This document shows positions 45,346 to 57,302 of a DNA stretch of 64,000 bases, in pieces. The stretch's first letter is position 1. The number at the start of each line of letters is the position of its first letter. The DNA lies in NCBI RefSeq assembly GCF_026745355.1, contig NC_079208.1, forward strand, positions 54,945,276-55,009,275, in the 5' to 3' direction. A program made the position numbers and the translations under genes. This DNA is from Beta vulgaris subsp. vulgaris. Taxonomy: Eukaryota > Streptophyta > Magnoliopsida > Caryophyllales > Amaranthaceae. A model generated the notes under the pieces. It saw only the letters and a program-made list of their open reading frames with translations, did no database searches and was not told where the DNA came from.

Positions 45346-45595
45346 CTCCCCCACTAAGTGTGGTTGGTTGGGAGTAGTCTGTGACCTGCTGGGAAGTTTC
45401 TCGGGGTGCGCATGAGTGAGAACAAAATGAGCCGAAATAACTTGTGTTGGTTATTGAGGATAATTGTTGGCCACGTATGTGGATTGATGACATTATACTC
45501 GACTCCTATGGGTTTCCATATATTTTTGGTTTTTCAAAAAATGAAAACTGGAAACAAAAAAAATGATAAGAATGAGCCTATTAGTTCCTAGTATA
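45346..45595 (+). mobile_element. Inverted Cassandra LTR fragment
   Basis: Directly next to the broken 5' LTR, the sequence switches strand: CTAAGTGTGGTTGGTTGGGA, GTAGTCTGTGACCTGCTGGG, AAGTTTCTCGGGGTGCGCAT, then TTGGTTATTGAGGATAATTG and CTCGACTCCTATGGG. This is the 3' part of a Cassandra LTR including the 5S-like 3' half, in the opposite orientation. It forms an inverted repeat with 45320-45350. Confidence 0.85.
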
Positions 45596-45680
45596 CCCGA
45601 CTCCCTATGGATATAAACTGATGTTTTTCCTAGTATCACACGCTATTGAATTAGATACATTTTCATTATCTATGTGACAT

Positions 45681-45985
45681 GTTTGGTTAGTGATCATACT
45701 AGATTGTGGTAATTATTGTAATGCTTTTTAGTGCAAGTTTGTGAAGTCATTCCAATGTTAATATCCATGATAATGAAACTTGATGTCAAAACATATGTTT
45801 TCCTTCATAAATTTTCGTTACCACCCAATACCACCTTCCCAAGTGGTAATGGATGGTAATGAAATTTTTTTAGGGATAAAGTAGTATTACCATGGATGAT
45901 GACATAGGAATGCTACCTTCACAAATTTTCACTGAAACATTATCATTACCATCATTATTCATTCAGTACCACTAATTAAACGGGC
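45681..45985. mobile_element. Possible MITE with TGTTTGGTTAGTG-type ends
   Basis: The left part is CATGTTTGGTTAGTGATCAT and the right part, reverse complemented, is CCCGTTTAATTAGTGGTACT. Inside, TACCACC and GGTGGTAATG stretches can pair. TSD not identified. Confidence 0.4.
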
Positions 45986-47810
45986 CGATAATGTAAGCTT
46001 ACCCAGCATGAGTACTATATGTAAGATCATGGAATTTGCTTTTCAGTCTGTCAAATTTACCAAAAAGGAAAGAAAGTAAATAAGGTAGGGGGGATGGTTA
46101 TAAGAATCAAACTGTTGGCGGAAAAAGAATAAAAGATGTTAAATTAGGGAAAATGTCATATGTTTTGTGAAATAAACAGTGAAAGCACTCGCAATTAAAC
46201 TCCCCCTTTATGGATAAAGAGAGGTAGGACAGTAGTTACTCAATTCCTATTGTTGTTGTTCTTGTTACACTACATTCCTTTTTGTCATAGATCACACTTA
46301 AACTGTTTCTCTTCCTCTTTTTTTTAAAGCTTCAACTTATATATAGATTCACCAAGCCTCTCATGGATATATACTAGTTAGTGGAAGTGAATAATAACAT
46401 TTTCCTGTTAAAGGCAATAGGCAACTCAAATAAGCCCCTACCTTGGGATGATGAATCGATTATAGGTTCAATCTAAAGGACCCCGTTCCTTGGGTTAGGA
46501 CGAAAAGTCCTTAAAAAAATATCTCATGATATGCCAAATGTATATATAAGCATTTTGTATTTGTTTGTTAGACAAAAAAGTGTGGTACCTTCTCTGTTCT
46601 TTTTTAATTGTAACATTTTAACTTTTGTATAATTCACAGTTTATACTTTGATTGTGTATGATAATCCATTAATAAGGATAAACATAGTCATATGAGATTT
46701 TATTTGATTCTTCTTAATGTTTAGCTTATTAACATCTATTTTTACAAAGGATTTTTTTAACAAGAATAATACAAACTTTTGCCCGTTCTCTCGCAATAAT
46801 ACAAACTTTTGATCAAAATTCCTCCAGTAGGGCAATACCAGTTGTTAACTTGTTGTAGGAGGTAACAAGCTGAGGTGGTTCAGGTGGTGGGGGGGTTGGG
46901 GGAGGAGGGAGAAAGAAGAAAGATCATTTCGTAATTTTTTTTGACCTATTTTACAGCTTATAAGTCAACTTGACCTATTGGAGAAATTTTGATGTAAAAT
47001 TTGTATTTTACAAATACATAACCAAGTTATTAATGATCAAAATTATGTCTGGCCAAGTGTAAAAATGTACATATCGCAATTCAAAAAAAGGAGAATGTAT
47101 TAGATAATTTTTCAATTTTTGAGGATCGATATAGGGTTATCATAATTCTAGCATGGAAAACAAAGCGCAATATTAATCACTGTAGAACTTCAACTAATTT
47201 TTTTTTTCTTCTAATTTTCCAATTAACTTCTTCACACAAACATTAAAAAAAATGGGTTCAGGAGTTGGGTTTCTCAAATGATTGGTGGCCTGCGAGGCTG
47301 CAGTTTGTGGGAGGACCTAATGACCTTATATGTGTCATCCATCTGTGAGCAACCCATACATATATGTGGTACTAGTTGGACCTTACTGCTGACTGCTGTG
47401 AACTTACAGATGAACATTGACAAGTAGTCAAGTACATAGATAACTCAAAGTGATGATGACAATTCCACAACCATTTAACTTTAGTATAGTAATTATATAA
47501 AGGCCCATGCATGGTAAAAAGGAACACTTTATTAGTTAAGTAAGTAGGTAGATTTGACAACTTTGATGTCTAATCTCAAGATGGATAATTCTGATGCCCA
47601 TACTGAAATCAAATCAGATGTTATATTTATTATGTATGTGTCTAGTTTTGATAAGATAAAATTCGCGTACTATATGATCAAACTGCATTTGAGCACCTAT
47701 AGGAAAAGATTAATTATGAATGGATGAACTAAACATCTGTGCCTCGTATTTCAGGGAGTGAGGAGGGACTCAAGTTCATCTTATCATTTTTAATAAATAA
47801 AAAAGCGTGT
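45986..47810. other. AT-rich intergenic stretch
   Basis: No gene. A T-rich and CT-rich stretch lies at 46260-46325, a G-rich tract at 46875-46915 (GGTGGGGGGGTTGGGGGAGG), and a lone MITE-like end near 46586. Confidence 0.5.
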
Positions 47811-48054
47811 CTTGAGTGTAACATGTGATGACTTATTGTGTAATATGTATGAGGATATAGATTTCAACAAGAATGATATGGATTATACAAATAATGATTT
47901 GAATCTCATGTCATTTTGTCATTTATTTCATGTCATGATTTGATTTTTTTTTCACTTGGTTTGTGAATTAGACAGTTTGTGAGTTATTACACCATAAATT
48001 ACGGTGGTTTATAAGTTGTTACACCATAAATTATAGTGTAACGGTTATACTCAA
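47811..48054. mobile_element. MITE family M, copy 1
   Basis: Ends CTTGAGTGTAAC and, inverted, (T)TGAGTATAACCGTTACAC. It shares ATGTCATTTTGTCATTTATT, TTACACCATAAATTA and GTGTAACGGTTA with copies at 48728-48886 and 54071-54280. Confidence 0.75.
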
Positions 48055-48727
48055 TATTTTATATTCTACTAAATAAATTTATCCTCCCTTTTGCTCCAAA
48101 GGTGATGACATGCGTTGTTTACCCTATAGTTACAACCAATACGTTGAATGAAAAAACCTTTTAAGGGCGACTCCCCAATTACTTACCAGAACTCAAACCA
48201 ACATCCAATTTGGAATGTGCATGGTTTCTAATGTACACCTTGTATCAATTACGAAAATATACATCCTCCTTGTTTCTACTTGCACATATGTAACATTGAA
48301 TTAGATTAGGCGAGAGATAGAAAGAGAAAAAAAAAGAAAAAAGAAAAATGCAACCTTATGTATTAGGAAAGAGAAAGGAAAAACATATTGTTAAGAATGA
48401 CAATGTTTCAGGTAATATACGATTTTCCAAAATGAGAACCGTTTTAAGTAAAAATAAAATAAAATAGAAGGTATTAGTTAAAAGTATAAAAACTTGATTT
48501 GGAAATCACACTATTCACCAAATCACCACATGTTTATGACTTTTATGCCTTATTTTATATACTAAATTATTTATCACCTAATATGGTCAACATGACTTCT
48601 ACAAAGTAAAAAAAAAAAAAACTAGAAAAGAAGAATTAGGTAATATATTTACCTACATACCAATATGGCAATATATATATAGATAAATCAATTCTTTTAT
48701 TCTTGGTTTTTTTTTTTTTTTAAAAAA

Positions 48728-48886
48728 AGGCTTCTTATTGTATAATATGTGTAATGACATTGACTCCAAATGAATCTCATGTTATTCTGTCATTTATTTC
48801 ATGTCATTTGAGTTCTTTTTACAAAAGAATCGATGGTCTGTGAGTTGTTACACCATAATTTATGGTGTAGCAATTACACCCAAAAA
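48728..48886. mobile_element. MITE family M, copy 2 (shortened)
   Basis: It carries CTTCTTATTGTATAATATGT, TCATTTATTTCATGTCATTT, TTGTTACACCATAATTTATG and GTGTAGCAATTACACCC. The left end is shorter than in the other copies. Confidence 0.65.
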
Positions 48887-50291
48887 TTTGTAAAAAAAAA
48901 AAAACTCATCGATTTTTTTTCTCAAAAAGATTGAGTTGAACATCCAGTAGGATTATACAAAAAATAAATAATTAAATAAATAAATAAACTGATGCCAAAT
49001 AAGCTGAAAATAGAACAACTTATTGTGGCATTATTCTTTGAAACACATTTTTGTAAGAAGCATTTACACAAATTTGAATAACATTCCACAAGCAGTACGA
49101 TTATATATTTGTGGTGTTGTTCTGTAGCATCATGTATGACATATAGTGTGATTACATTAGGAGTAAATTTGTCTGATCGTGGTTGGTGCTTTCTACATTG
49201 GACTATTACAATTTCCCCCTTTCCTTTCTTAGCCTTTCAATTATTCACTTTATCTCATTACTACCCTCTTCCTATCAACACCACATAAAAAAAGGTACTT
49301 TGAAAAAAATAAAATTAAGATAAAAGACAAGAAGATATTTAGAATTTAATATACAAGGGACCCTCCTTTGCCCAACTTTTCTTAGCTTTCTATCTCTCCT
49401 TTATTTCTCTTCTATCTTTGAGTAGGTCAATTTGTAAAAGTGTTTTTATTTCTCCATTCTCTCATCATTGTAAATTTACTCCTTTTTTTCATGATATGTA
49501 ACATATATTTACATTCAACTTTTATATAGTGATGTTAATAAAAAATAATATTTCGAAAATTACAAATTATTATAATAGACGGTCTAATTTTAATATAAAA
49601 TTAAACAATGCAAACCTACGTTCTCCTAAGAAGCCCATTCAATTTCTCTCTAACCTAACACTATTTTTAGGTATCTTGCACCATCCTAGTCGTCCATTCT
49701 CTTCTCCTTCTTTTATTTCCCTTCTAAATTTTGAATTAGAACAAACAATTTTTAAAAATAGTCCGTCAGTCTTACAAAATGGATTAAGCTAGTCACTAAA
49801 TGGATTAAATCAGTCACTAAATAAATTAAAGAATGTTATTAATGAATAGCTTAAACTGGTCACTAAATAAATTAAAATGGTTACTAAATAGATTAAAGTA
49901 GTCACTATATTAAGAAATATGATCTATTCTCTTCTTAATATTGGGTTTGGGCCGCGCCTACTTTTAAATTAAAAGTAGACGGTCTCTTACAAGACCAACT
50001 GTTCGAAAATTCACATTCTACTAGTGTCCGACATAATTTAATAGATATTTCTATATATATACATATTAGTGAAATAATATGATTGAAAATGAGGATAATA
50101 AGACAAAGTGAAAAAAATATGAGTAACTATTTCAAGAATAACTATTTGAAGAATAGAGGGAATATTTAGTGATAACAAAGACAATTTTATACATGCCAAA
50201 TGATTGTACTATCTTTTTTTTTTTCTTAAATATACTTACTCGGCAAAATTTATAATATCATTATTATTACGATCATACGAAGAAAGTTATA
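48887..50291. other. AT-rich stretch upstream of BLH1
   Basis: It holds a tandem repeat of about 23 bp (AGTCACTAAAT(G/A)(G/A)ATTAAA) at 49790-49915 and an AGACGGTCT(C/A) motif on both sides of it (49579 and 49977). No gene is seen. Confidence 0.5.
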
Positions 50292-50473
50292 CTTCCTTCG
50301 TTTTTTTACTTGCAACACTTTCTACTTTTGTTTTTCCTTTCTTTCTATCTCTCTCGAATCACATGAGGCCCTTTATTTGTTTCATCTCTCCCTGTTGATC
50401 TCTTCATTCTACCCAAATTTTATATTGGAGTTGATGGGAAAAAAAGTATTGTAAGTAAAAAAAACGGAAAAAG
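50292..50473. mobile_element. Stowaway-like MITE upstream of BLH1
   Basis: 182 bp, flanked by TA. Ends CTTCCTTCGTTTTTTTACTT then GCAACACTT, and, reverse complemented, CTTTTTCCGTTTTTTTTACT then TACAATACTT. It lies about 0.5-0.7 kb before the likely transcribed region of BLH1. Confidence 0.8.
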
Positions 50474-50999
50474 TAATTAAATTCATTTTAATTTATTAAA
50501 ATTTCCTTTTCTTTTCTTACCCTTGATATTTAATCACCAATAATAAACCAGGGGCTTTGTTGGAAGTAGACGTTTCCTCGTTTTTCAGCTGTGAGCTTAT
50601 CTTATGCCCCACCTTTCCATTGTTTTCCAATTGCTCTCTTTCTTTCACACTACAACATTTCAAATAAAAAATGTATTACTTTTCTTTTTCTTCTTTTGTT
50701 TTTCAATGCTTCTGCAAACGTGCCTTCATCAAATGATTTGAAAAGAAGAGGTAATAATTTTTTTTTCTATATTTCTATTAAAAAAAATTATCCATCTCAG
50801 CTTAGACATAACTTTCAATATCTATCTATCCCATGTAATAGAAGGTATGTCCAAGCAAAGATCATATTTTTAAAACCCAAAAAAATAAAAAATTATGTAC
50901 AAGAAAAAAGCCTGCTTTCTCAATCAATTACTTCTTTTTTGTCAGTGATTTCAACAAAATTAGATCTTTCATACATATAAGCCACCTCCTTGTCAGAAA

Positions 51000-51801
51000 C
51001 TCCATCTGATCTCTTTCTGTCTTTCTCTCTCTCTCTTTCTTTCTCTCTCTCTCAGCTACTACTAATTTAGTATTTTTCCCCAAATCAGTTGGAGAAGTTG
51101 CAGATATCAATTTCTGACAGAATCAACAGATCCCAAGTTACATAAAAAGGTACTCCTATGTCAGTTTGTTTTCCTAACTTACTTCTTCCTATCTCATCTC
51201 TTTATATTTTATGTTCTTTCTTTTCTTTCAACTGTCTTACTCCTAGATCATCATGTATAGTGTCATACTTGTGTTAGCTTATCAATCTCAATATCATCTA
51301 AATAAGGACGGGAACACAATTCGCTACCTAGGTTTATGATATATAGTTTACATGTACAAATATGTTTTTTGGATCGCGATTTACAGGGTTTAGTGAAATA
51401 GGTAACACTATATATATCTTACTCTTCGAGTTTGATCTTTATTGAATAATAAGAAGCTTATATTATGCTTCCAATTTTCTTTTATCATAGACACCTGTTT
51501 CATTTCTTGAGGTGATCAATATACTTGGATTATTACTAGCTACATGGAATAATCATAGTAATAAATTTTGCTCTTTTTTTTCATTTGACAGGGTATATAT
51601 ATCACACAGAAAAAGGGGACTGATCTTTTGGTTTCAGCATTAATTTCCAAATAAATGAAATGGGAATAAGTTGTTACAAGCTTTTTCCTGTTACACTTTG
51701 ATTTAATAAAATAAAAAATATATATAATTCAAAGAAGAAGCTTTTGTTTTTGTTTTTGTGTTGAAGAAGAAGAATATAAAAATTAAGTAATCAAAGGTTC
51801 A
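51000..51801 (+). promoter_or_regulatory. Probable BLH1 5' UTR with intron, CT tract and uORF
   Basis: A (CT)n-rich tract at 51018-51055 is typical of plant 5' UTRs and matches GAGA/BPC-type sites. A donor AAAAG|GTACTC at 51150 and an acceptor TTTGACAG| at 51591 would splice out a 442-bp leader intron, a common arrangement in BELL genes. Downstream of the acceptor, a four-codon uORF (MKWE, then TAA) lies at 51655-51669. The transcript start and the leader intron are inferred, not proven. Confidence 0.5.
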
Positions 51802-54800
51802 ATGATGGCAACATACTTTCATGGGGGTTCAGAAATCCAAGCAGCAGGAGCAGCAGGAGATCATAACCTCCAAACACTTTATCTCATGAACCCTAATTTC
51901 ATAGCTGCCTATTCTGAAGGCCAAACACCTCCTAACATGTTATTCCTCAACCCGGCGAACGCCCTCTCTCAGGGTAATCTCCCTCACGCGCCGCCTCCGC
52001 AGCAACCTCAGCAGCAGCAGTTTATTGGGATCCCTCTAGGTGGGACCCATCCTTCGGAAGATCATGGCCGTCCATCACCATCTTCCTCAAGTTCACTTCA
52101 ACACCATCACCACCACCAGATCCCTACTGCTTTACATGGCTTATCAGTGTCTAGAGTTCATCCCAATCTCTGGAACCAGGGCTCAATCCCAGCTACTGCA
52201 TCTGAGTCAGACATGACAGATCACATGGGCTTTCGCAGACCCATGACGGCTCAAGGTTTGTCCTTGAGCCTCTCCCCAGGTCAGCAACAGCAGCAGCATC
52301 AACAACAGCATCAGAGTCAGGTAACAGTAGTAGGAGGGTCCGCAACATCTGTTGCGGCCTCAAATGGGGTCATAATTGGGTCCAAGTTTTTGAAAGCTAC
52401 TCAAGAGTTGCTAGAAGAAGTAGTGAATGTTGGAAATAATAATAAGGCTAGTAGTGGGATTAATAATAATGGCGAACATCGTAGTGGAGAGTCTAGTGGG
52501 GTCCTCAAGGAGAAGGCGAAAGCGGCTGCTGCTACTGTCAAAGATCATTCCGGTGTCGGCGAGGGAATATGCTATGGTGGTAGTGGTGGAGGCGGTGGTG
52601 GTGGTGGTGGTGCTGCCGAGAGTAGTTGTGGGGGTAGTAAGAAGATTGTTGAAATATCTACTGCTCAGAGACAGGAACTTCAAATGAAGAAGGCCAAGTT
52701 GCTCAACATGCTTGAAGAGGTACTATTGCTAATTGCTATTAGTATATACTCATTTACTACTTCCACACCATGTTAAAACTAGTACCATTAATTAGGCGAA
52801 ATTTGAGGTTTAATTAGTTTTGATTTAATAAACTGGATCAATATGATGAATTAATGTTTGTACTTATCAAACTATATAATTGGAAAATTTTATGAAATTT
52901 AAAAATGGATTAATTAAGTTAACGTAGATTCAAATGGACTAGGAGGGGGATGTTTATTTTTTTTCTTCTTTTTAGCTTACGCATTTGACTTGTTTCCCAC
53001 CATGCAAAGGACACCTCTGTTCTTTTCTCCTTTTTTTCGAGAAAGTAAAATAAAAATGGCTCGAAAAGCAATCTTTTCGCAACTCCGAAAAAATATGGGA
53101 GATTTTTGCAATTCGATAAAACAAAATATTCGAAAATTATCTGATTGGTTAACAATATAGATGTTAAACATATTTTTTTCTCCGCTAATATCTTTAATAG
53201 TTGATTGGTACTTGGTTGCGTCGGAATCTAAGACACTTGCATAGTGTATTTCTGTTCAAACTAGTAACGGTTCCTTGTGACTATTCACTAGTGTACCTCC
53301 AATTATTACATCCAATACATCAAACAAATTATAATTTGGCAACAACAAAAAAAATAAAAATAAATTAGATTCCCAAAATGATCAGTACATTTAATAAATG
53401 GGACTAAAGAATTTCTAGCCTCTCATTTTGTTTTCTTGTTTTTTGGTATAGGTGGAACAAAGATACAGACAATACAACACTCAGATGCAAGTAGTAGTAT
53501 CATCCTTTGAACAAGCAGCAGGAGTTGGGTCAGCAAAACTGTACACTTCCCTAGCCTTAAAGACTATCTCAAAGCAATTCAGATGCTTAAAAGACGCAAT
53601 TATGTCTCAAATTAAAGCTACATATAAGAGCTTAGGAGAAGAGGACACCACTAGTAATGGTACAGGGATAAAATTGGAAGGAGGAGCTGGTTCGAGATTG
53701 AGGTATGTAGATCACCAGCTACGGCAGCAGAGAGCCTTACAGCAGCTAGGGATGATGCAGCACAATGCTTGGCGGCCGCAACGCGGCTTGCCTGAGCGTG
53801 CTGTCTCCGTTCTCCGTGCTTGGCTCTTTGAGCACTTCCTTCACCCGTACGTATCGACTTCTTATTATTGCGGTCTGTTTAGTACATCACTTTGCTAAAT
53901 TGTGGTAATAATAATGAATTTATAGGTAATTATATTAACAAACTTTACATGTTACTTTTTTTTTTCTTTATAAATTTCAATTACTACATCTATCCACTGA
54001 GGTGGTAGAGAGTGGTAATACAAATTTATAAAGAGGAAAACATATATGTGCTTATTTTAAGTCAAGAGTGTGTCTTGTGTGTTACATTATTGTGTAACAA
54101 AATATCACACATATATCATGACACACACACCAATAAAACATGGACTACTCAAATAATGACATGAATTTGATGTCATTTTGTCCATTATTTCATGTCATTT
54201 GAGTTTTTCTTAAAAAAAAAAAAAAATTGTGTTTTATGGGTTTTTATACAATAAGTTATGGTGTAACAGTTACACTCAAGAATTTATATTAATTCGAAGC
54301 AAAAAAAAATGGTTTGGAGGATGATATGAGACTTCCTTACAAAATTACATTGAAATTAATTACCATAACTATTTTTATCCACAAATGATTATGAAGAAGT
54401 AAATTAAACATTAGAAGTATTTAAATACTATGTGTTTTATTTAATTGTCTATATTTGCTTTTGTATAAATAGGTACCCTAAGGATTCAGACAAACACATG
54501 CTTGCTAAACAGACAGGGCTTACAAGAAGCCAGGTACTTAATCATCATGTAGTAGTAGAATGCATGATTAATTGGTTTTTGTTATTAATCTAGCATGCAT
54601 GTTACATTGATTTTCAGTTAGGGGATATGATTTCTTGAAGTTCATCTTGAACTTAATTTGGTGTTACTCTATGCCTTCTCTACGATTATTTTAGTTTGCT
54701 ACTACTGTCTTGAATTTTCGATATGAAACTCATGATTGGTTAAGGATATGAGTGTGCTTTTCCCATATGATATATCTACATTCATAAACCTTGCTTACTA

Positions 54801-56673
54801 CAAGACTCACGCTAAATCTATCTTTGTAGTTACTATTATAATCATCAAGCTAATCGATCCTTACATGAGGTAGTCTTACGTGGACCAAAGCCACTTATAT
54901 GATAGTGACCTTTTTTTTTTTCATATACTAACCTTATATAGTTATTATTTATCATAGTGACTTTTTTTTTTTTAATATAGTCGCTTTTTCTAACATTAGT
55001 TTATCATGTTAAAATTTTACACTTTGTGACATAGTAACCTTTTTTTTCACATAGTCAAACTTCACAATTTATATCTATTCATATTTTATATTTATTTATT
55101 TTTATATAGTAAACCTTTTTTTTCATAAATCACATGAATTAACATTAAATCCACGATAATTTAGTGTGGACCAAATCCATATAAATTTTTTACTCCTTAC
55201 ATTAACCAAAGGCAAAGTTCAACTTCTCGAGGGGTAATAGTTCATGCATGCATATTTGTCCATCTGCATGCATATGTGTACTTTTATACGCAAAATAAAG
55301 TGAGTATTTATATACTTTGAAAGCAAATAGGTCTACTTTCGGGAAAAAAAAAGTGTCATGTTTCTAATACCAATTATATACCATATGCCATGATGGCGTA
55401 AACTTGTCTCCAATTTGTCACGGTAGGCCAACTCGTGAAGTATATATACTCCATAAAGGAGTAATTTCAAGTACGACTACTAACCTATATATTAAGCATT
55501 GATACTTTCTTTTACAATTGTACAATAATTGTACCTATCTTGGACTGATATAAGTATAAAATGGAAACTCTGCTCTATTTTTTTTAGTTTTTTATATTGG
55601 TTTTGAATTTTGATCAAGTTTTTTTGTCATATATCTTATATTGATAACCAAAGATGTTTTAACCTAGTGGTTGAGATTGAGATACTGTAAACAATAGGTC
55701 ACATGTTCAAATCTCTCCTCCCTTCTTTATAGTTGTTTTTCTACATATATGTCATTTTTTCAGTATAGTAATAAAGAAAACATTATTGTGGAATATATTG
55801 TAGGTATCAAATTGGTTTATCAATGCCCGTGTTCGCCTATGGAAGCCAATGGTGGAAGAAATGTACTTGGAAGAGATAAAGACTCAAGAACAACAAAACA
55901 GTGGCAATTCTGAGGACAATACCACCAACACAATCACCACAAACAAGAATAGCAACTCCTCCAAAAATGACGCCTCAACAAAAAAAGAAACCACACTAGT
56001 TGGACAACAAGCTCAACAACAAGCAGAGCACGGTGGCACAATAATCCACCCCCACCAACAACATCATCATGTAGCGGACCAAACAACCAATGACATGATA
56101 TCGAATCTATCGGCGATGTCGACAACCTCCTCGCAAGGCTTCACTCTGATTGGCACCTCCTCGGACATGGAGTCCTTAATGGCAAGAAGCCCTAAGAAAC
56201 AAAGAAGCAACTCTGATATGCAAAACTCTCCTAGTAGCATTCTTTCCATGGACATGGAAATGAAACCAGTTGATCATCATCAACAACATCAACATCAAAG
56301 ACACTCTTTCTTGATGACTAATCATGGAGATGCAGATACTGGATTCAACCCTTACATTGTGAATAATCATGACCTAGCAGGGAGGTTTAACCCGGATCAG
56401 ATGACCGCGCACCCATATCATGGGAACGCGGTCTCTCTTACACTAGGTTTACCTCATTGTGAGAACCTTTCACTTGGGAATCATCAGCAAAATTTCCTTC
56501 AAAATCAGCCAAACATTCAGCTAGGGAGGAGGCTCGAACTCGGACCGGGTGATCAGCCTGATTTTTGTGGGATTAGCATGGCTCAACCTTCTCACCCTAA
56601 CAATGGGTTTGAAACTATTGACATCCAAAATCGAAAGAGGTTTGCTGCTCAGCTCGTACATGATTTTGCTTGA
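51802..56673 (+). CDS. BLH1: BEL1-like homeodomain transcription factor (BLH1 type)
   Basis: A complete gene of 747 aa. Exons: 51802-52719, 53452-53846, 54473-54533, 55804-56673, all with GT..AG introns and matching phases (0, 2, 0). The protein is a nuclear TALE homeodomain factor that binds DNA as a heterodimer with KNOX proteins. In order: an N-terminus [12 protein letters not shown]... LQTLYLMNP close to Arabidopsis BLH1; Gln/His-rich stretches; a ZIBEL motif QGLSLSLS (~150); the SKY box [15 protein letters not shown] (~192-208); a Gly-rich run; the BELL domain (~286-365, [20 protein letters not shown]...[19 protein letters not shown]); and the homeodomain (~412-475) with [20 protein letters not shown], the TALE insertion PYP at the exon 2/3 join and [19 protein letters not shown] second ZIBEL-type VSLTLGLPH is near 668 and a [15 protein letters not shown] tail ends it. 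Two starts (51802, 51805) are possible. Introns are 732, 626 and 1270 bp; intron 2 holds a MITE. No break is seen, so it is probably functional. Orthology to BLH1 is by recognition, not a tree. Confidence 0.93.
54071..54280. mobile_element. MITE family M, copy 3, inside BLH1 intron 2
   Basis: Left TCTTGTGTGTTACATTATTG, right TGGTGTAACAGTTACACTCA. It shares ATGTCATTTTGTCCATTATT and TCATGTCATTTGAGTTTTTC with copies 1 and 2. It lies wholly within the 626-bp intron 53847-54472. Confidence 0.75.
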
Positions 56674-57302
56674 CAATAATACTTTAAAAGGAAGATTCAA
56701 GCATGATTATTATTGATTAAGATAGCCATCAACATGATAAATCTTTAGTTTTTCTTAATGAACAAGAATTAAGATCATTGAAAAGAAAAAAACAAAGGTT
56801 AACCAAGGGGATTTGGTATAGGCTTATACTTAGGGATTCAAATATATTATTGCTACGTACGTAGCTAAAAAATGTAGGGGAAGTAGGGATTGTTGAGATG
56901 TTAATGCATATAGTATGTGCAATTGAAGACTTGAAGTAGTTGGATATTGTTGATTATATATGTTGTAAGGTATAGACACAGTCATGAACTTGAATTTGTA
57001 TATATGGATTGTAATAGTATATAGATTTCGTGAAGTTAAATTAATCTTTTGAAATCTATGTATATGTAGTATGAACTTATTATAACTGCTAATGCAGAAA
57101 ATATCACTTCTGATGGTTATCAATTCTATGGGGTAAAACCAATATCATTTCCAACCAGTCAAATTAATTTAGAAGTAATTCTCTTTTTCATGAAGCTACG
57201 CAAATCCCCCTATTTTAGAGTTATGAGAGAGTTGTATTGTAACAAGTTGTGCATGCTAATTAATTAATGCATGAAAAGGAAGTTGATAACTGATAAATTT
57301 CA
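56674..57302. other. BLH1 3' UTR and downstream DNA
   Basis: The AT-rich stretch after the stop codon probably holds the 3' UTR. I could not fix a poly(A) site. No other gene is visible. Confidence 0.5.

Noticed and set aside
52411..52687. Open frames antisense and out of frame within BLH1 exon 1
   Set aside because: They are shadows of the Gly-rich and Asn-rich coding repeats.
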